This document shows positions 1-5,505 of a stretch of DNA of 7,090 nt, one piece after another. A program made the translations under genes and the position numbers. The notes under the pieces were generated by a model. It ran no database searches. It was not told the origin of the DNA and was given only the letters and a program-made list of their open reading frames with translations. Source of the stretch: Ruminococcus sp. UBA3387. Its GTDB lineage: Bacteria; Bacillota; Clostridia; Oscillospirales; Ruminococcaceae. The stretch spans positions 1,868 through 8,957 of the forward strand of contig DEPR01000043.1 of the NCBI GenBank assembly GCA_002358895.1. The letters are read 5' to 3'. Positions within the stretch are counted from its first letter, which is position 1, and every line of letters begins with the position of its first letter.

Positions 1-317
1 TTATAAACGGCTCCGAGGGGCTTTATTGGCTCACAATGATTTTGTATTATTTTGTTGCCGTAAATGTGGGACTTGCAGTGTTTAACCTGCTTCCGATTCC
101 ACCGCTCGACGGCTCAAAAATACTGGGTTATTTTACAGGTGCCAAGTTTGATAAATTTATGGCACAGTATCAACAGTACGTTTCAATCGCATTTATAATA
201 CTTATCGTTTCAGGCATTCTTGACAGACCGTTGGGTTGGCTTCAGAGTGGAATGTTCTGGGTTTTGGATAAACTTACTTTCTGGGTAGATATAATTATTG
301 GATTTGTAGTGGGGTAA
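1..317 (+). CDS. M50-family (site-2-protease-like) membrane metalloprotease, C-terminal part
   Basis: The reading frame is open from the window edge (first whole codon at 3) to TAA at 315-317, giving about 104 residues of a longer protein. The diagnostic feature is NLLPIPPLDGSKI inside a hydrophobic stretch. In M50 proteases the Asp of this NxxPxPPLDG signature is the third zinc ligand. The HExxH motif carrying the other two ligands would lie upstream, outside the window. Hydrophobic segments flank the motif (WLTMILYYFVAVNVGLAVF before it; YVSIAFIILIVSGIL and FWVDIIIGFVVG after it), so this is a polytopic membrane protein. Its substrate cannot be told from the sequence. M50 members include intramembrane proteases such as SpoIVFB and RseP, and a shorter clade of unknown role is common beside scpA in Clostridia. 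The scpA start lies 2 nt past the stop, suggesting translational coupling. An upstream ATG at 36 is inside the protein and is not a start. Confidence 0.85.
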   Translation, partial: INGSEGLYWLTMILYYFVAVNVGLAVFNLLPIPPLDGSKILGYFTGAKFDKFMAQYQQYVSIAFIILIVSGILDRPLGWLQSGMFWVLDKLTFWVDIIIGFVVG

Positions 318-319
318 AT

Positions 320-1444
320 ATGGCTGTTCAGTTTAAATTAGAAGCGTTTCAAGGACCGCTTGATTTGCTTCTGCATCTGATTACAAAACATAAACTGAAT
401 ATTTGTGATATAGAGATTTCGTTGCTTTTAGAGCAGTATCTTGAGTATATGAACCAGCTTGACAGTCAGGATTATGAGTCAGCAGGTGAGTTTCTCGAAA
501 TGGCAGCAAGACTGATTTATATTAAAACCGTTTCTTTGCTCCCACAACCTGAAGAAGCAGAAGAGCTGAAAAAAGACCTTGAAGGTCAGATTATCGAGTA
601 TTCCATCTGTAAAAAGGCTGCCGAAATGCTCAGGGAGGACTATGTTGGCAACAGTATTTTTGTAAGAAATCCTGTGGCTGTGATTGTGGATAAAACCTAT
701 ACGAGAGTCCACGAAGCTGAGGAGCTGTTCGATGCCTATATGGGTATTTCAGCTAAAAACCGTAACGCAAAACCTCTCCGTGCAGAAATCTTTTCACCTA
801 TTGTTTCAAAAAGAATAGTCTCTGTTACATCAAAGATTATTTTCGTCCTGAAAAAGCTTTATAAAACAGGTGTCTATAATATGGCGGGACTCTATGAGGG
901 TGTAACGGATAAATCTGCAAGAGTTGCAACATTTTTAGCAGTCCTTGAGCTTACGAAATCAGGTAGAATTCATCTTAACGATGATAATACCGAAATCAGA
1001 TTCAACCGTTGCAAAAATAAAAAGCCTGTTGAAACAGAGATTGATACATCAGAAATAAGTTCCGTTTCAGATGAAAATGAGGATTTTGAAACTGAAACTG
1101 CGACTGAAGATGTAATAGATAGTTCTATAGCTGAACAGCAGGACACACCTAAACCTGTGGTTAAAATTTCAACCGAAAGAGTACATAACACGCATATTAT
1201 TTCCTGTCCTGTAGAAATTGATGTTGAAGTTACGAATGATGATGCAGTATTGGAAACTGAGGAATTTGAGACTGAACCCGATGTTTTGCAGGATGAAACT
1301 ACTGATATAGATTTTGAGTTTACTACGCTGACCGACCCACCTGAGAATATCTTCAAGCCGAATTACTGGAATATGAGAAGATATTTCTGGGGTAAAAGTA
1401 TGGTAGGCGATGACGGCAGAAATAATTATTGGAGATTTGGATAA
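320..1444 (+). CDS. scpA: Segregation and condensation protein A (kleisin), with long acidic C-terminal extension
   Basis: ScpA is the kleisin subunit of the SMC-ScpA-ScpB condensin, bridging the SMC head and neck and binding ScpB; it acts on the nucleoid in chromosome segregation. The N-terminal SMC-neck-binding region is clear at residues 4-70 (FQGPLDLLLHLI, then an LLLEQYLEYM helix and EFLEMAARLIYIKT). The C-terminal winged helix that binds the SMC head is at about 155-230 (FSPIVSKRIVSVTSKI ... VATFLAVLELTKSGRIHL). ScpA is usually around 250 residues, but this one is 374. Residues 231-374 are an extra tail: Glu/Asp/Thr/Ser-rich with FETE repeats at 256-259 and 316-319, ending in an aromatic and Arg-rich segment (NYWNMRRYFWG, NNYWRFG). 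The ATG starts 2 nt after the protease stop, with a weak GTGGGG ribosome site at 309-314. scpB follows. I see no frameshift, and the tail is read through in frame. Assignment of the core is firm; the tail function is unknown. Confidence 0.95.
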   Translation: MAVQFKLEAFQGPLDLLLHLITKHKLNICDIEISLLLEQYLEYMNQLDSQDYESAGEFLEMAARLIYIKTVSLLPQPEEAEELKKDLEGQIIEYSICKKAAEMLREDYVGNSIFVRNPVAVIVDKTYTRVHEAEELFDAYMGISAKNRNAKPLRAEIFSPIVSKRIVSVTSKIIFVLKKLYKTGVYNMAGLYEGVTDKSARVATFLAVLELTKSGRIHLNDDNTEIRFNRCKNKKPVETEIDTSEISSVSDENEDFETETATEDVIDSSIAEQQDTPKPVVKISTERVHNTHIISCPVEIDVEVTNDDAVLETEEFETEPDVLQDETTDIDFEFTTLTDPPENIFKPNYWNMRRYFWGKSMVGDDGRNNYWRFG

Positions 1445-1468
1445 TTTTAAGGAATAAATTTGAAGGAA

Positions 1469-1473
1469 AAGGA
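1469..1473 (+). promoter_or_regulatory. Ribosome binding site that favours the ATG start of scpB
   Basis: AAGGA lies 7 nt before ATG 1481. A competing in-frame TTG at 1460 also has an AAGGA (1449-1453) 6 nt upstream and would add seven residues (MKEKEHS). The ATG is preferred because ScpB proteins usually begin only a few residues before the LEAVLF motif, and because ATG is the stronger codon. Confidence 0.55.
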
Positions 1474-1480
1474 ACATTCT

Positions 1481-2041
1481 ATGAATATACGAGAAAAATT
1501 GCCTGTGCTTGAAGCTGTGCTTTTTGCAGGTGGAGACCCTATTGAAGTGGACAAGCTTTGTATTGCACTTGAGATTACCGAAAACGACGTGATTGAGCTT
1601 GTTGGAATGTTAAAAGAAAAATATAGCAATGAGGATAGTGGCATTGAGCTTATACAGCTTAATTCTTCTTATCAGCTTGCAGCAAAGAAAGATTATGCGC
1701 CTTATATTAAAACGGCTCTTGAGATTAAGAAGAATACTGTACTTTCACCTGCTGCTATGGAGGTTCTTGCAGTTGTGGCGTATAACCAGCCTGTAACAAA
1801 AAGCTTTGTAGAACACGTCAGAGGCGTTGATTCATCAGGTGTTGTCAATTCTCTTGTTGAAAAGGGCTTGCTTGTTGAAGCAGGAAGACTTGATTTGCCG
1901 GGCAGACCTATTGCGTATAAGACTACAGATAATTTCCTGCGTAGCTTCCAGCTGTCAGGGCTTGGGGATTTGCCACCTGTGCCTGATAAGCAGGAACAGA
2001 TAACTATTGATGAAATAACTGCAGAAACTGAGGACGAATAA
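1481..2041 (+). CDS. scpB: Segregation and condensation protein B
   Basis: ScpB forms a dimer that binds the central part of ScpA and regulates the SMC condensin ATPase and loading. From ATG 1481 the product is 186 residues, typical for the family. The N-terminal winged helix begins with the family hallmark LPVLEAVLFAGGDPI. The second winged helix, from about residue 88, reads LSPAAMEVLAVVAYNQPVT, then RGVDSSGVVNSLVEKGLL. The conserved GRLDLPGRPIAYKTTDNFL stretch (about 135-154) and LGDLPPVP (about 161-168) follow. Residues 169-186 are a short acidic tail (EITAETEDE). It follows scpA by 36 nt and is 23 nt before the DUF2953 gene, so the three are almost certainly co-transcribed. The acidic tail is reminiscent of, but much shorter than, that of its partner ScpA. 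Start uncertainty is seven codons (alternative TTG at 1460). Confidence 0.95.
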   Translation: MNIREKLPVLEAVLFAGGDPIEVDKLCIALEITENDVIELVGMLKEKYSNEDSGIELIQLNSSYQLAAKKDYAPYIKTALEIKKNTVLSPAAMEVLAVVAYNQPVTKSFVEHVRGVDSSGVVNSLVEKGLLVEAGRLDLPGRPIAYKTTDNFLRSFQLSGLGDLPPVPDKQEQITIDEITAETEDE

Positions 2042-2056
2042 AGGAAAACTTCCGAT

Positions 2057-2061
2057 AGGAG
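2057..2061 (+). promoter_or_regulatory. Ribosome binding site choosing between two adjacent ATGs
   Basis: AGGAG ends directly against ATG 2062 and 3 nt before ATG 2065. Zero spacing is not workable, so the second ATG is the more plausible start, still with an unusually tight spacing. The proteins differ by one Met only. Confidence 0.5.
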
Positions 2062-2064
2062 ATG

Positions 2065-2910
2065 ATGACAATAATAGTTTTATGGATATTACTTGCATTA
2101 ATAGCCCTTGTTGTCATTCTCCTGCATTTTTCCGTATATGCCTATGTACGGCTTGATGATGACGGCTTTTTTGTAAGAGTAAAATATCTTTTCTTTACAA
2201 TCTACCCTCGTGAGAAAAAAGAAAAGGAAGTTAAAGAAAAGAAGACAAATGAGAAAAGAACTGTAGTTGAAAAAGAAAAAACTGCTGAGGTTTCAAAACA
2301 GGATTTCAAAGATAATATTGATGATGATTTTGAAGAGAAAAAAACTGAAACTATTGTTAAGGAGCAGGCTAAGGAAGAAAAAGTTCTGATCGAGCCTGAA
2401 CAGAAGAAAGATAAAACTGTTGTAAACAAACAGGTAAAAAAAATTGAGAAAGAACCTGAACAGACAGAAAAACCTAAAAAACAAAGTAAGCTTCAGGAGC
2501 TTAAAGAAAAATATTATAAAATCAAGCCTTATCTGCCGATGGGCTGGAAGTATTTCAAGAAATTGCTCAAGGCTATAAGGATAACAGATTTGAAAATCAA
2601 TATTGATGTAGGCAGAGAAGATGCTCACGAAGCTGTAATTTATTATGGCTCTGTGCAGGGCGTGCTGTTTAATACTCTGGCTGTTCTGGCAAGCATTTTC
2701 ACAATGAAAATAAAAAGAGCAAACGTAAATTGTATTTTTGCCAAAAATATTGTTGACGGAAACGGCGAGTGTTATATCAGAGTCCGACCAAGCACAATAA
2801 TAGCTATAGCATTTTGTGTGGTGGTTAATTTTGGTATAACTTATCTGAAACAAAGAAAATTTAAAAAATCTGAAAATGATATGACAGAAAATAAATTGGA
2901 GGTATCGTAA
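2065..2910 (+). CDS. DUF2953 membrane protein, YtfI-like, with Lys/Glu-rich linker
   Basis: The protein is 281 residues from the second of two adjacent ATGs. Layout (numbering from the first ATG): an N-terminal membrane helix (about 3-22, IIVLWILLALIALVVILLHF); a short beta-like stretch (VYAYVRLDDDGFFVRVKYLFFTIYP, 25-49); a highly charged Lys/Glu linker (about 50-150) with EPEQ at 111-114 and 131-134; then a conserved-looking C-terminal region (about 150-262, including INIDVGREDAHEAVIYYGSVQGVLF and ECYIRVRPSTIIAIAFCVVV) with a second hydrophobic segment. This matches the DUF2953 family as I know it; Bacillus YtfI belongs there and sits directly before ytfJ, the same order as here. Function is not established, though the neighbour suggests a sporulation role in the forespore membrane. 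The stop abuts the ytfJ ATG with no gap, and the ytfJ ribosome site lies inside this gene. The linker is lower complexity than its surroundings. Family assignment rests on the C-terminal region plus context. Confidence 0.8.
   Translation: MTIIVLWILLALIALVVILLHFSVYAYVRLDDDGFFVRVKYLFFTIYPREKKEKEVKEKKTNEKRTVVEKEKTAEVSKQDFKDNIDDDFEEKKTETIVKEQAKEEKVLIEPEQKKDKTVVNKQVKKIEKEPEQTEKPKKQSKLQELKEKYYKIKPYLPMGWKYFKKLLKAIRITDLKINIDVGREDAHEAVIYYGSVQGVLFNTLAVLASIFTMKIKRANVNCIFAKNIVDGNGECYIRVRPSTIIAIAFCVVVNFGITYLKQRKFKKSENDMTENKLEVS
2898..2903 (+). promoter_or_regulatory. Strong ribosome binding site of ytfJ inside the end of the upstream gene
   Basis: GGAGGT lies 7 nt before ATG 2911 and within the last codons of the DUF2953 gene, whose TAA touches the ATG. 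This arrangement implies translational coupling of the pair. Confidence 0.8.
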
Positions 2911-3303
2911 ATGAACGAGAAAGCAAGAGTTGAAAATCTGGTTAAAACTGCAATGGAAAAAATCAACGAAATTGTTGATAGCGAAACTATTGTTGGAAAG
3001 CCTATTACCACACCTGATGGAACAACAATTATTCCTATTTCAAAGGTGTCATTCGGCTTTGCAGCAGGTGGCTCAGACCTTCCTACTAAAAGTACAAAGG
3101 ATCAGTTCGGCGGTGGTTCAGGAGCAGGCGTTACAATCAGTCCTGTAGCTTTTATTGCTGTCCATAATGGCGAAACAAAGCTTTTGCAGATGACTACAAA
3201 TACACCATATGAAAATGCTGTAGTAAACGTAGTTCCTGACGTTGTTGATAAGGTTATCAGCTTTATCGATAAGAAAACAGGCAAGGAAAACAGCGAGGCT
3301 TAA
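2911..3303 (+). CDS. ytfJ: GerW/YtfJ family sporulation protein
   Basis: The product is 130 residues, the usual size for YtfJ (GerW), a small forespore protein linked to spore germination in Bacillus; its molecular role is not settled. Family hallmarks are visible: an N-terminal helix ending in a conserved pair (VENLVKTAMEKINEIVDSET, then IVGKPITTPDGTTIIPISKVSFGFAAGG), the Gly-rich stretch FGGGSGAGVTISPVAFI at about residues 68-84, and a C-terminal helix (VVPDVVDKVISFIDK). There is no signal peptide or membrane helix, so it is cytoplasmic or membrane-associated through a partner, plausibly the co-translated DUF2953 protein. ATG is preceded by GGAGGT at 7 nt. Its presence implies the organism, or its recent ancestors, forms endospores, although ytfJ also persists in lineages not seen to sporulate. 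Confidence 0.92.
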   Translation: MNEKARVENLVKTAMEKINEIVDSETIVGKPITTPDGTTIIPISKVSFGFAAGGSDLPTKSTKDQFGGGSGAGVTISPVAFIAVHNGETKLLQMTTNTPYENAVVNVVPDVVDKVISFIDKKTGKENSEA

Positions 3304-3377
3304 TTCCTTAAATTTGCAGAATTAATTTCATTTATCGACACATTATAATTATGATAAATAATTTAAGGAAGTGTCGA
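3304..3377 (+). repeat. Two crossing perfect inverted repeats covering the dac ribosome binding site
   Basis: The 75-nt spacer between ytfJ and dac holds two perfect inverted repeats in crossed order. Arm A is TTCCTTAAATT (3304-3314) and pairs with AATTTAAGGAA (3360-3370, 11 bp). Arm B is TCGACAC (3335-3341) and pairs with GTGTCGA (3371-3377, 7 bp). The two downstream arms are contiguous and contain the AAGGAAG ribosome site (3365-3371) of the GTG start at 3379. In a read-through RNA the pairings could form a pseudoknot or compete, and either would mask the ribosome site. If transcription starts locally near the TATAAT at 3344-3349, the upstream arms would be absent from the RNA and the repeats could act only as DNA sites. 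The pairing is seen directly; function is inferred. Confidence 0.5.
3319..3347 (+). promoter_or_regulatory. Weak candidate forespore (sigma-G-like) promoter for dac
   Basis: GAATT (3319-3323), 17 nt, then CATTATA (3341-3347) resembles the sigma-G pattern GHATR-(about 17-18)-CATnHTA, with one mismatch in the -35. A TATAAT at 3344-3349 overlaps it but has no convincing sigma-A -35 at 16-18 nt. The region is so AT-rich that a chance match is likely. The idea gains some weight only because DacF is forespore-expressed in Bacillus and ytfJ lies just upstream. Confidence 0.25.
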
Positions 3378-3378
3378 A

Positions 3379-4518
3379 GTGAAAATAATATCTTTTATAT
3401 CAGCGATTATAATGTCAGCGTCCCTTTTTTCGTTTAATGCGTCAGCTGAAGGAGAACTCTCAGTATCTGCCAAAGGTGCAATACTTATAGATTCTCTTAC
3501 AGGTGAAGTATTGTATGAGAAAAACGCCTATGCTAAACTACCTATGGCAAGTACCACAAAAATAATGTCAGCTTTGCTTGCGTTTGAGATGTGTGATGAC
3601 CTTGACGAGGAGTTTGTTGTGGATAGCGAAGCCATAAAAGTTGAGGGTTCATCAATGGGCTTGCAGGAAGGGGACGTTGTTACTATGCGTGCTTTAATTT
3701 ACGGTATGCTTTTGCCAAGTGGTAATGATGCCGCAAATGCTACTGCTGTAAAAATAAGTGGCTCTGTAGAGGATTTCGTTCAGCTTATGAATGACCGTGC
3801 AGCTGAAATGGGTCTTACATCTACTCATTTTGTTACACCATCAGGTCTTGATGATGATACTGATGACCATTATTCTACTGCTTATGATATGGCAATTCTT
3901 ACACAGGAAGCTATGAAAATTCCAGGATTCCGTCAGATTTGCAGTCAGTATAATGCAAAGCTGAAGTTCGGTAACCCACCCTATGAGCGATGGCTTACTA
4001 ACTCAAATAAACTGCTGAATATGTATGACGGTGTTATCGGAGTTAAAACAGGATTTACGGACAAAGCAAAGAGATGCCTTGTGTCAGCTTGCGAAAAAGA
4101 TGGTGGAGAGCTTATCTGCGTTACCCTTAATGCACCTGATGACTGGCTTGACCATTCAAGACTTTATGATTATGGCTTTGAGCAGATGGAAAAGCAGGTT
4201 TTGCCCTTAGAGCAGAGAAGCTTTCAGGTAAATGTGGTGGGTGGCAAGTCGGATACAGTTTTGTGCCGGACGGAGCAGGTAAGTCTTAATCTGCTTGAAG
4301 GTAAGGCACAATCTGTCAGGTCGGAAGTGCACATAAACCATTTTATCTATGCACCTGTTGCTGAAAATATAAGGGTAGGAAGTGTGAGGTATTATCTTGA
4401 CGATGTGTTGTTGCACGAAGAGCCCATATGGACGGTTGATATGGTTAATGAAAAGAAAGCAGTAAAGAAAAGCTTATTTGCTGATATTTTAGATAAAATC
4501 AGGTTATGTTTTAGTTAA
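3379..4518 (+). CDS. dacF: Secreted D-alanyl-D-alanine carboxypeptidase (DacF-type low-molecular-weight PBP, S11)
   Basis: This serine DD-carboxypeptidase removes the terminal D-Ala from peptidoglycan pentapeptides outside the membrane. The start is GTG with AAGGAAG 7 nt upstream. Residues 1-23 are a signal peptide (MKIISFISAIIMSASLFSFNASA, cleavage after ASA). All three penicillin-binding motifs are intact: STTK (58-61, nucleophile S58), SGN (114-116) and KTG (223-225). A PBP5-type C-terminal beta domain spans about 274-353. The last residues (SLFADILDKIRLCFS) could form an amphipathic membrane-anchoring helix. The length of 379 matches DacF/DacB proteins (about 380-390). Its position among ytfJ and condensin genes suggests a role in sporulation or cortex synthesis, as with Bacillus DacB and DacF; the exact paralogue (DacF, DacB or DacA) cannot be settled from sequence alone, so the symbol is a best guess. 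Confidence 0.93.
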   Translation: MKIISFISAIIMSASLFSFNASAEGELSVSAKGAILIDSLTGEVLYEKNAYAKLPMASTTKIMSALLAFEMCDDLDEEFVVDSEAIKVEGSSMGLQEGDVVTMRALIYGMLLPSGNDAANATAVKISGSVEDFVQLMNDRAAEMGLTSTHFVTPSGLDDDTDDHYSTAYDMAILTQEAMKIPGFRQICSQYNAKLKFGNPPYERWLTNSNKLLNMYDGVIGVKTGFTDKAKRCLVSACEKDGGELICVTLNAPDDWLDHSRLYDYGFEQMEKQVLPLEQRSFQVNVVGGKSDTVLCRTEQVSLNLLEGKAQSVRSEVHINHFIYAPVAENIRVGSVRYYLDDVLLHEEPIWTVDMVNEKKAVKKSLFADILDKIRLCFS

Positions 4519-4521
4519 AAT

Positions 4522-4560
4522 CGGGGGTTACCCCGTACATAAATTTATGCTGTGAAGCAT
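4522..4560 (+). other. Small hairpins and a palindrome in the dac-rluB spacer
   Basis: The 60-nt spacer contains CGGGG-GTTA-CCCCG (4522-4535, 5-bp GC stem), the perfect 12-bp palindrome CATAAATTTATG (4538-4549), and ATGCT-GTGA-AGCAT (4547-4560) with a GNRA-type tetraloop. The last ends just before AAGGAG (4562-4567), the rluB ribosome site, which is rather far (11 nt) from its ATG. No T-run follows the GC hairpin, so it is not a canonical terminator. These may be a leader structure for rluB or an mRNA processing or stability element. Confidence 0.35.
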
Positions 4561-4578
4561 TAAGGAGAAGTGATTTAA

Positions 4579-5313
4579 ATGGAAAAAATCAGAATTCAGA
4601 AGATTATGGCAGATAACGGCTATTGCTCACGAAGAAAAGCCGAAGAGCTTATTGCTCAGGGCAGGGTCAAAGTCAACGGCAGACCTTGTAAGCTGGGTGA
4701 TAAAGCGTTGCCACATAAGGATTTGATTACAGTTGATGGTGAGCAGATAAGGGTGCAGAGAAGAAAGGAAATGCACTATATTATGCTTCACAAGCCAAGA
4801 GGATATGTTACAACAACAAGTGATGAGTTTGACAGAAAGTGCGTAACAGATTTGCTGGCAGATTTCCCTGACAGGGTTTATCCAATCGGACGTCTTGACA
4901 AAAATTCCGAGGGACTTTTGCTGTTCACAAATGACGGCAATTTTGCAAATGATATAATGCATCCGTCTCATCACGTTTCAAAAACATACCGTGTAACTGT
5001 TCGTCCTGATATAACCGATGAACAGCTTGTACAGCTTTCTGAGGGTGTTGTGATTGACGGTAAGAAAACACAGCCTGCAACGGTTATTGTTCTGGATAAA
5101 CAGCCAGGCAGAGTGGTTTTGCAGATGACAATTCACGAGGGCAGAAACAGACAGATCAGAAAGATGTGTGAGGCTGTAGGTCTTGAAGTTGCAAGACTTA
5201 AAAGAACTTCAATCGGACCATTGCGTCTCGGAATGCTTCAGCCCGGTGAATACAGAGAGCTGAAGCCTGATGAACTTCGTGCAATCAGAACAGCGATATC
5301 AAAGGGAAAATAA
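4579..5313 (+). CDS. rluB: Ribosomal large-subunit pseudouridine synthase RluB/RsuA family
   Basis: The enzyme isomerises a specific uridine to pseudouridine in rRNA; RluB acts on helix 89 of 23S rRNA in the family prototypes. Residues 4-60 are an S4 RNA-binding domain (IRIQKIMADNGYCSRRKAEELI, then GRVKVNGRP). The catalytic domain follows: MLHKPRGYVTT (69-79), then GRLDKNSEGLLLFTNDG (104-120) with catalytic Asp107, KTYRV (135-139), and HEGRNRQIRKMCEAVG (186-201). The length of 244 residues is normal, and no motif is broken. ATG 4579 is set by the S4 domain start and the AAGGAG at 4562-4567. It is the last gene of the cluster, ending 9 nt before a strong terminator. In Bacillus rluB is also near scpA/scpB and dacB, so the location is conserved. 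RluB is more likely than RsuA (16S) or RluF by context, but the target base is not proven. Confidence 0.92.
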   Translation: MEKIRIQKIMADNGYCSRRKAEELIAQGRVKVNGRPCKLGDKALPHKDLITVDGEQIRVQRRKEMHYIMLHKPRGYVTTTSDEFDRKCVTDLLADFPDRVYPIGRLDKNSEGLLLFTNDGNFANDIMHPSHHVSKTYRVTVRPDITDEQLVQLSEGVVIDGKKTQPATVIVLDKQPGRVVLQMTIHEGRNRQIRKMCEAVGLEVARLKRTSIGPLRLGMLQPGEYRELKPDELRAIRTAISKGK

Positions 5314-5322
5314 ATTCTTTAC

Positions 5323-5350
5323 GAGAGCAGAAAATCTGCTCTCATTTTTT
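5323..5350 (+). terminator. Rho-independent terminator after rluB
   Basis: A perfect 9-bp stem GAGAGCAGA (5323-5331) / TCTGCTCTC (5335-5343) with an AAA loop is followed by A and six T (5345-5350). It starts 9 nt after the rluB stop and ends the condensin/sporulation cluster. The T-run is also one arm of a separate inverted repeat, ATTTTTTGT-GTGT-ACAAAAAAT (5344-5365). Confidence 0.93.
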
Positions 5351-5400
5351 GTGTGTACAAAAAATGAATAACTGTTATATTAATTGTAAAAAAGTGAATA

Positions 5401-5421
5401 TTACCCTTGCGAAAAGGGTAA
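5401..5421. promoter_or_regulatory. Operator-like inverted repeat overlapping the -35 of the carboxyltransferase promoter
   Basis: TTACCCTT (5401-5408) and AAGGGTAA (5414-5421) form a perfect 8-bp inverted repeat with a 5-nt centre (GCGAA). It overlaps the -35 hexamer TTGCGA at 5407-5412, a position typical for a repressor site. A third copy of the core, TACCCTTTT, lies at 5472-5480 in the leader. The regulator is not recognised; the motif does not match BirA, FapR, Rex or LexA consensus sites that I know. Confidence 0.45.
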
Positions 5422-5435
5422 ATAAATAGTATAAT
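5407..5435 (+). promoter_or_regulatory. Sigma-A-type promoter for the carboxyltransferase operon
   Basis: The -35 TTGCGA (5407-5412), 17 nt, and -10 TATAAT (5430-5435) fit well: the spacing is ideal, the -10 is perfect and the -35 has four of six matches. Predicted transcription start is near 5442, giving a leader of roughly 64 nt. It follows directly after the upstream terminator. A second TATAAT at 5450-5455 lacks a -35. Confidence 0.75.
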
Positions 5436-5447
5436 TAAATTTATATA

Positions 5448-5480
5448 GGTATAATGTTTTTCGTGATTTTATACCCTTTT
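5448..5480 (+). repeat. Leader inverted repeats upstream of the carboxyltransferase gene
   Basis: GGTATAA (5448-5454) and TTATACC (5469-5475) form a perfect 7-bp inverted repeat with a 14-nt loop. The segment TACCCTTTT (5472-5480) is also the exact complement of AAAAGGGTA (5412-5420) near the promoter. If the start is near 5442, only the 5448-5475 hairpin can form in the mRNA; it ends well before the ribosome site AGGAGG (5493-5498). The pairings are seen; regulation is a guess. Confidence 0.35.
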
Positions 5481-5505
5481 AAGTATGTTGATAGGAGGCT
5501 AAGAT

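Noticed and set aside
970..1356. 128-residue Ser/Thr/Val-rich - strand open frame inside scpA
   Set aside because: It is a shadow of the acidic ScpA tail. The + strand frame is continuous with a clear family core.
1460..1480. TTG start of scpB adding seven residues
   Set aside because: The ATG at 1481 has a well-spaced AAGGA and the family usually begins close to LEAVLF, so the longer form is less likely though not excluded.
2293..2853. 186-residue open frame on the - strand opposite the DUF2953 gene
   Set aside because: It is Phe/Leu-rich because it mirrors the Lys/Glu codons of the + strand gene, and it has no recognisable domain.
4522..4535. GC hairpin after dac as a transcription terminator
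   Set aside because: The stem is only 5 bp and no T-run follows, and rluB is close and co-directional.
5366..5400. Extra regulatory site or small RNA between the terminator and the operator repeat
   Set aside because: The stretch is AT-rich with no convincing promoter pair, hairpin or open frame.
5450..5455. Second TATAAT as an independent promoter
   Set aside because: No plausible -35 lies at 16-18 nt and there is no TGn extension. The promoter at 5407-5435 is much better.
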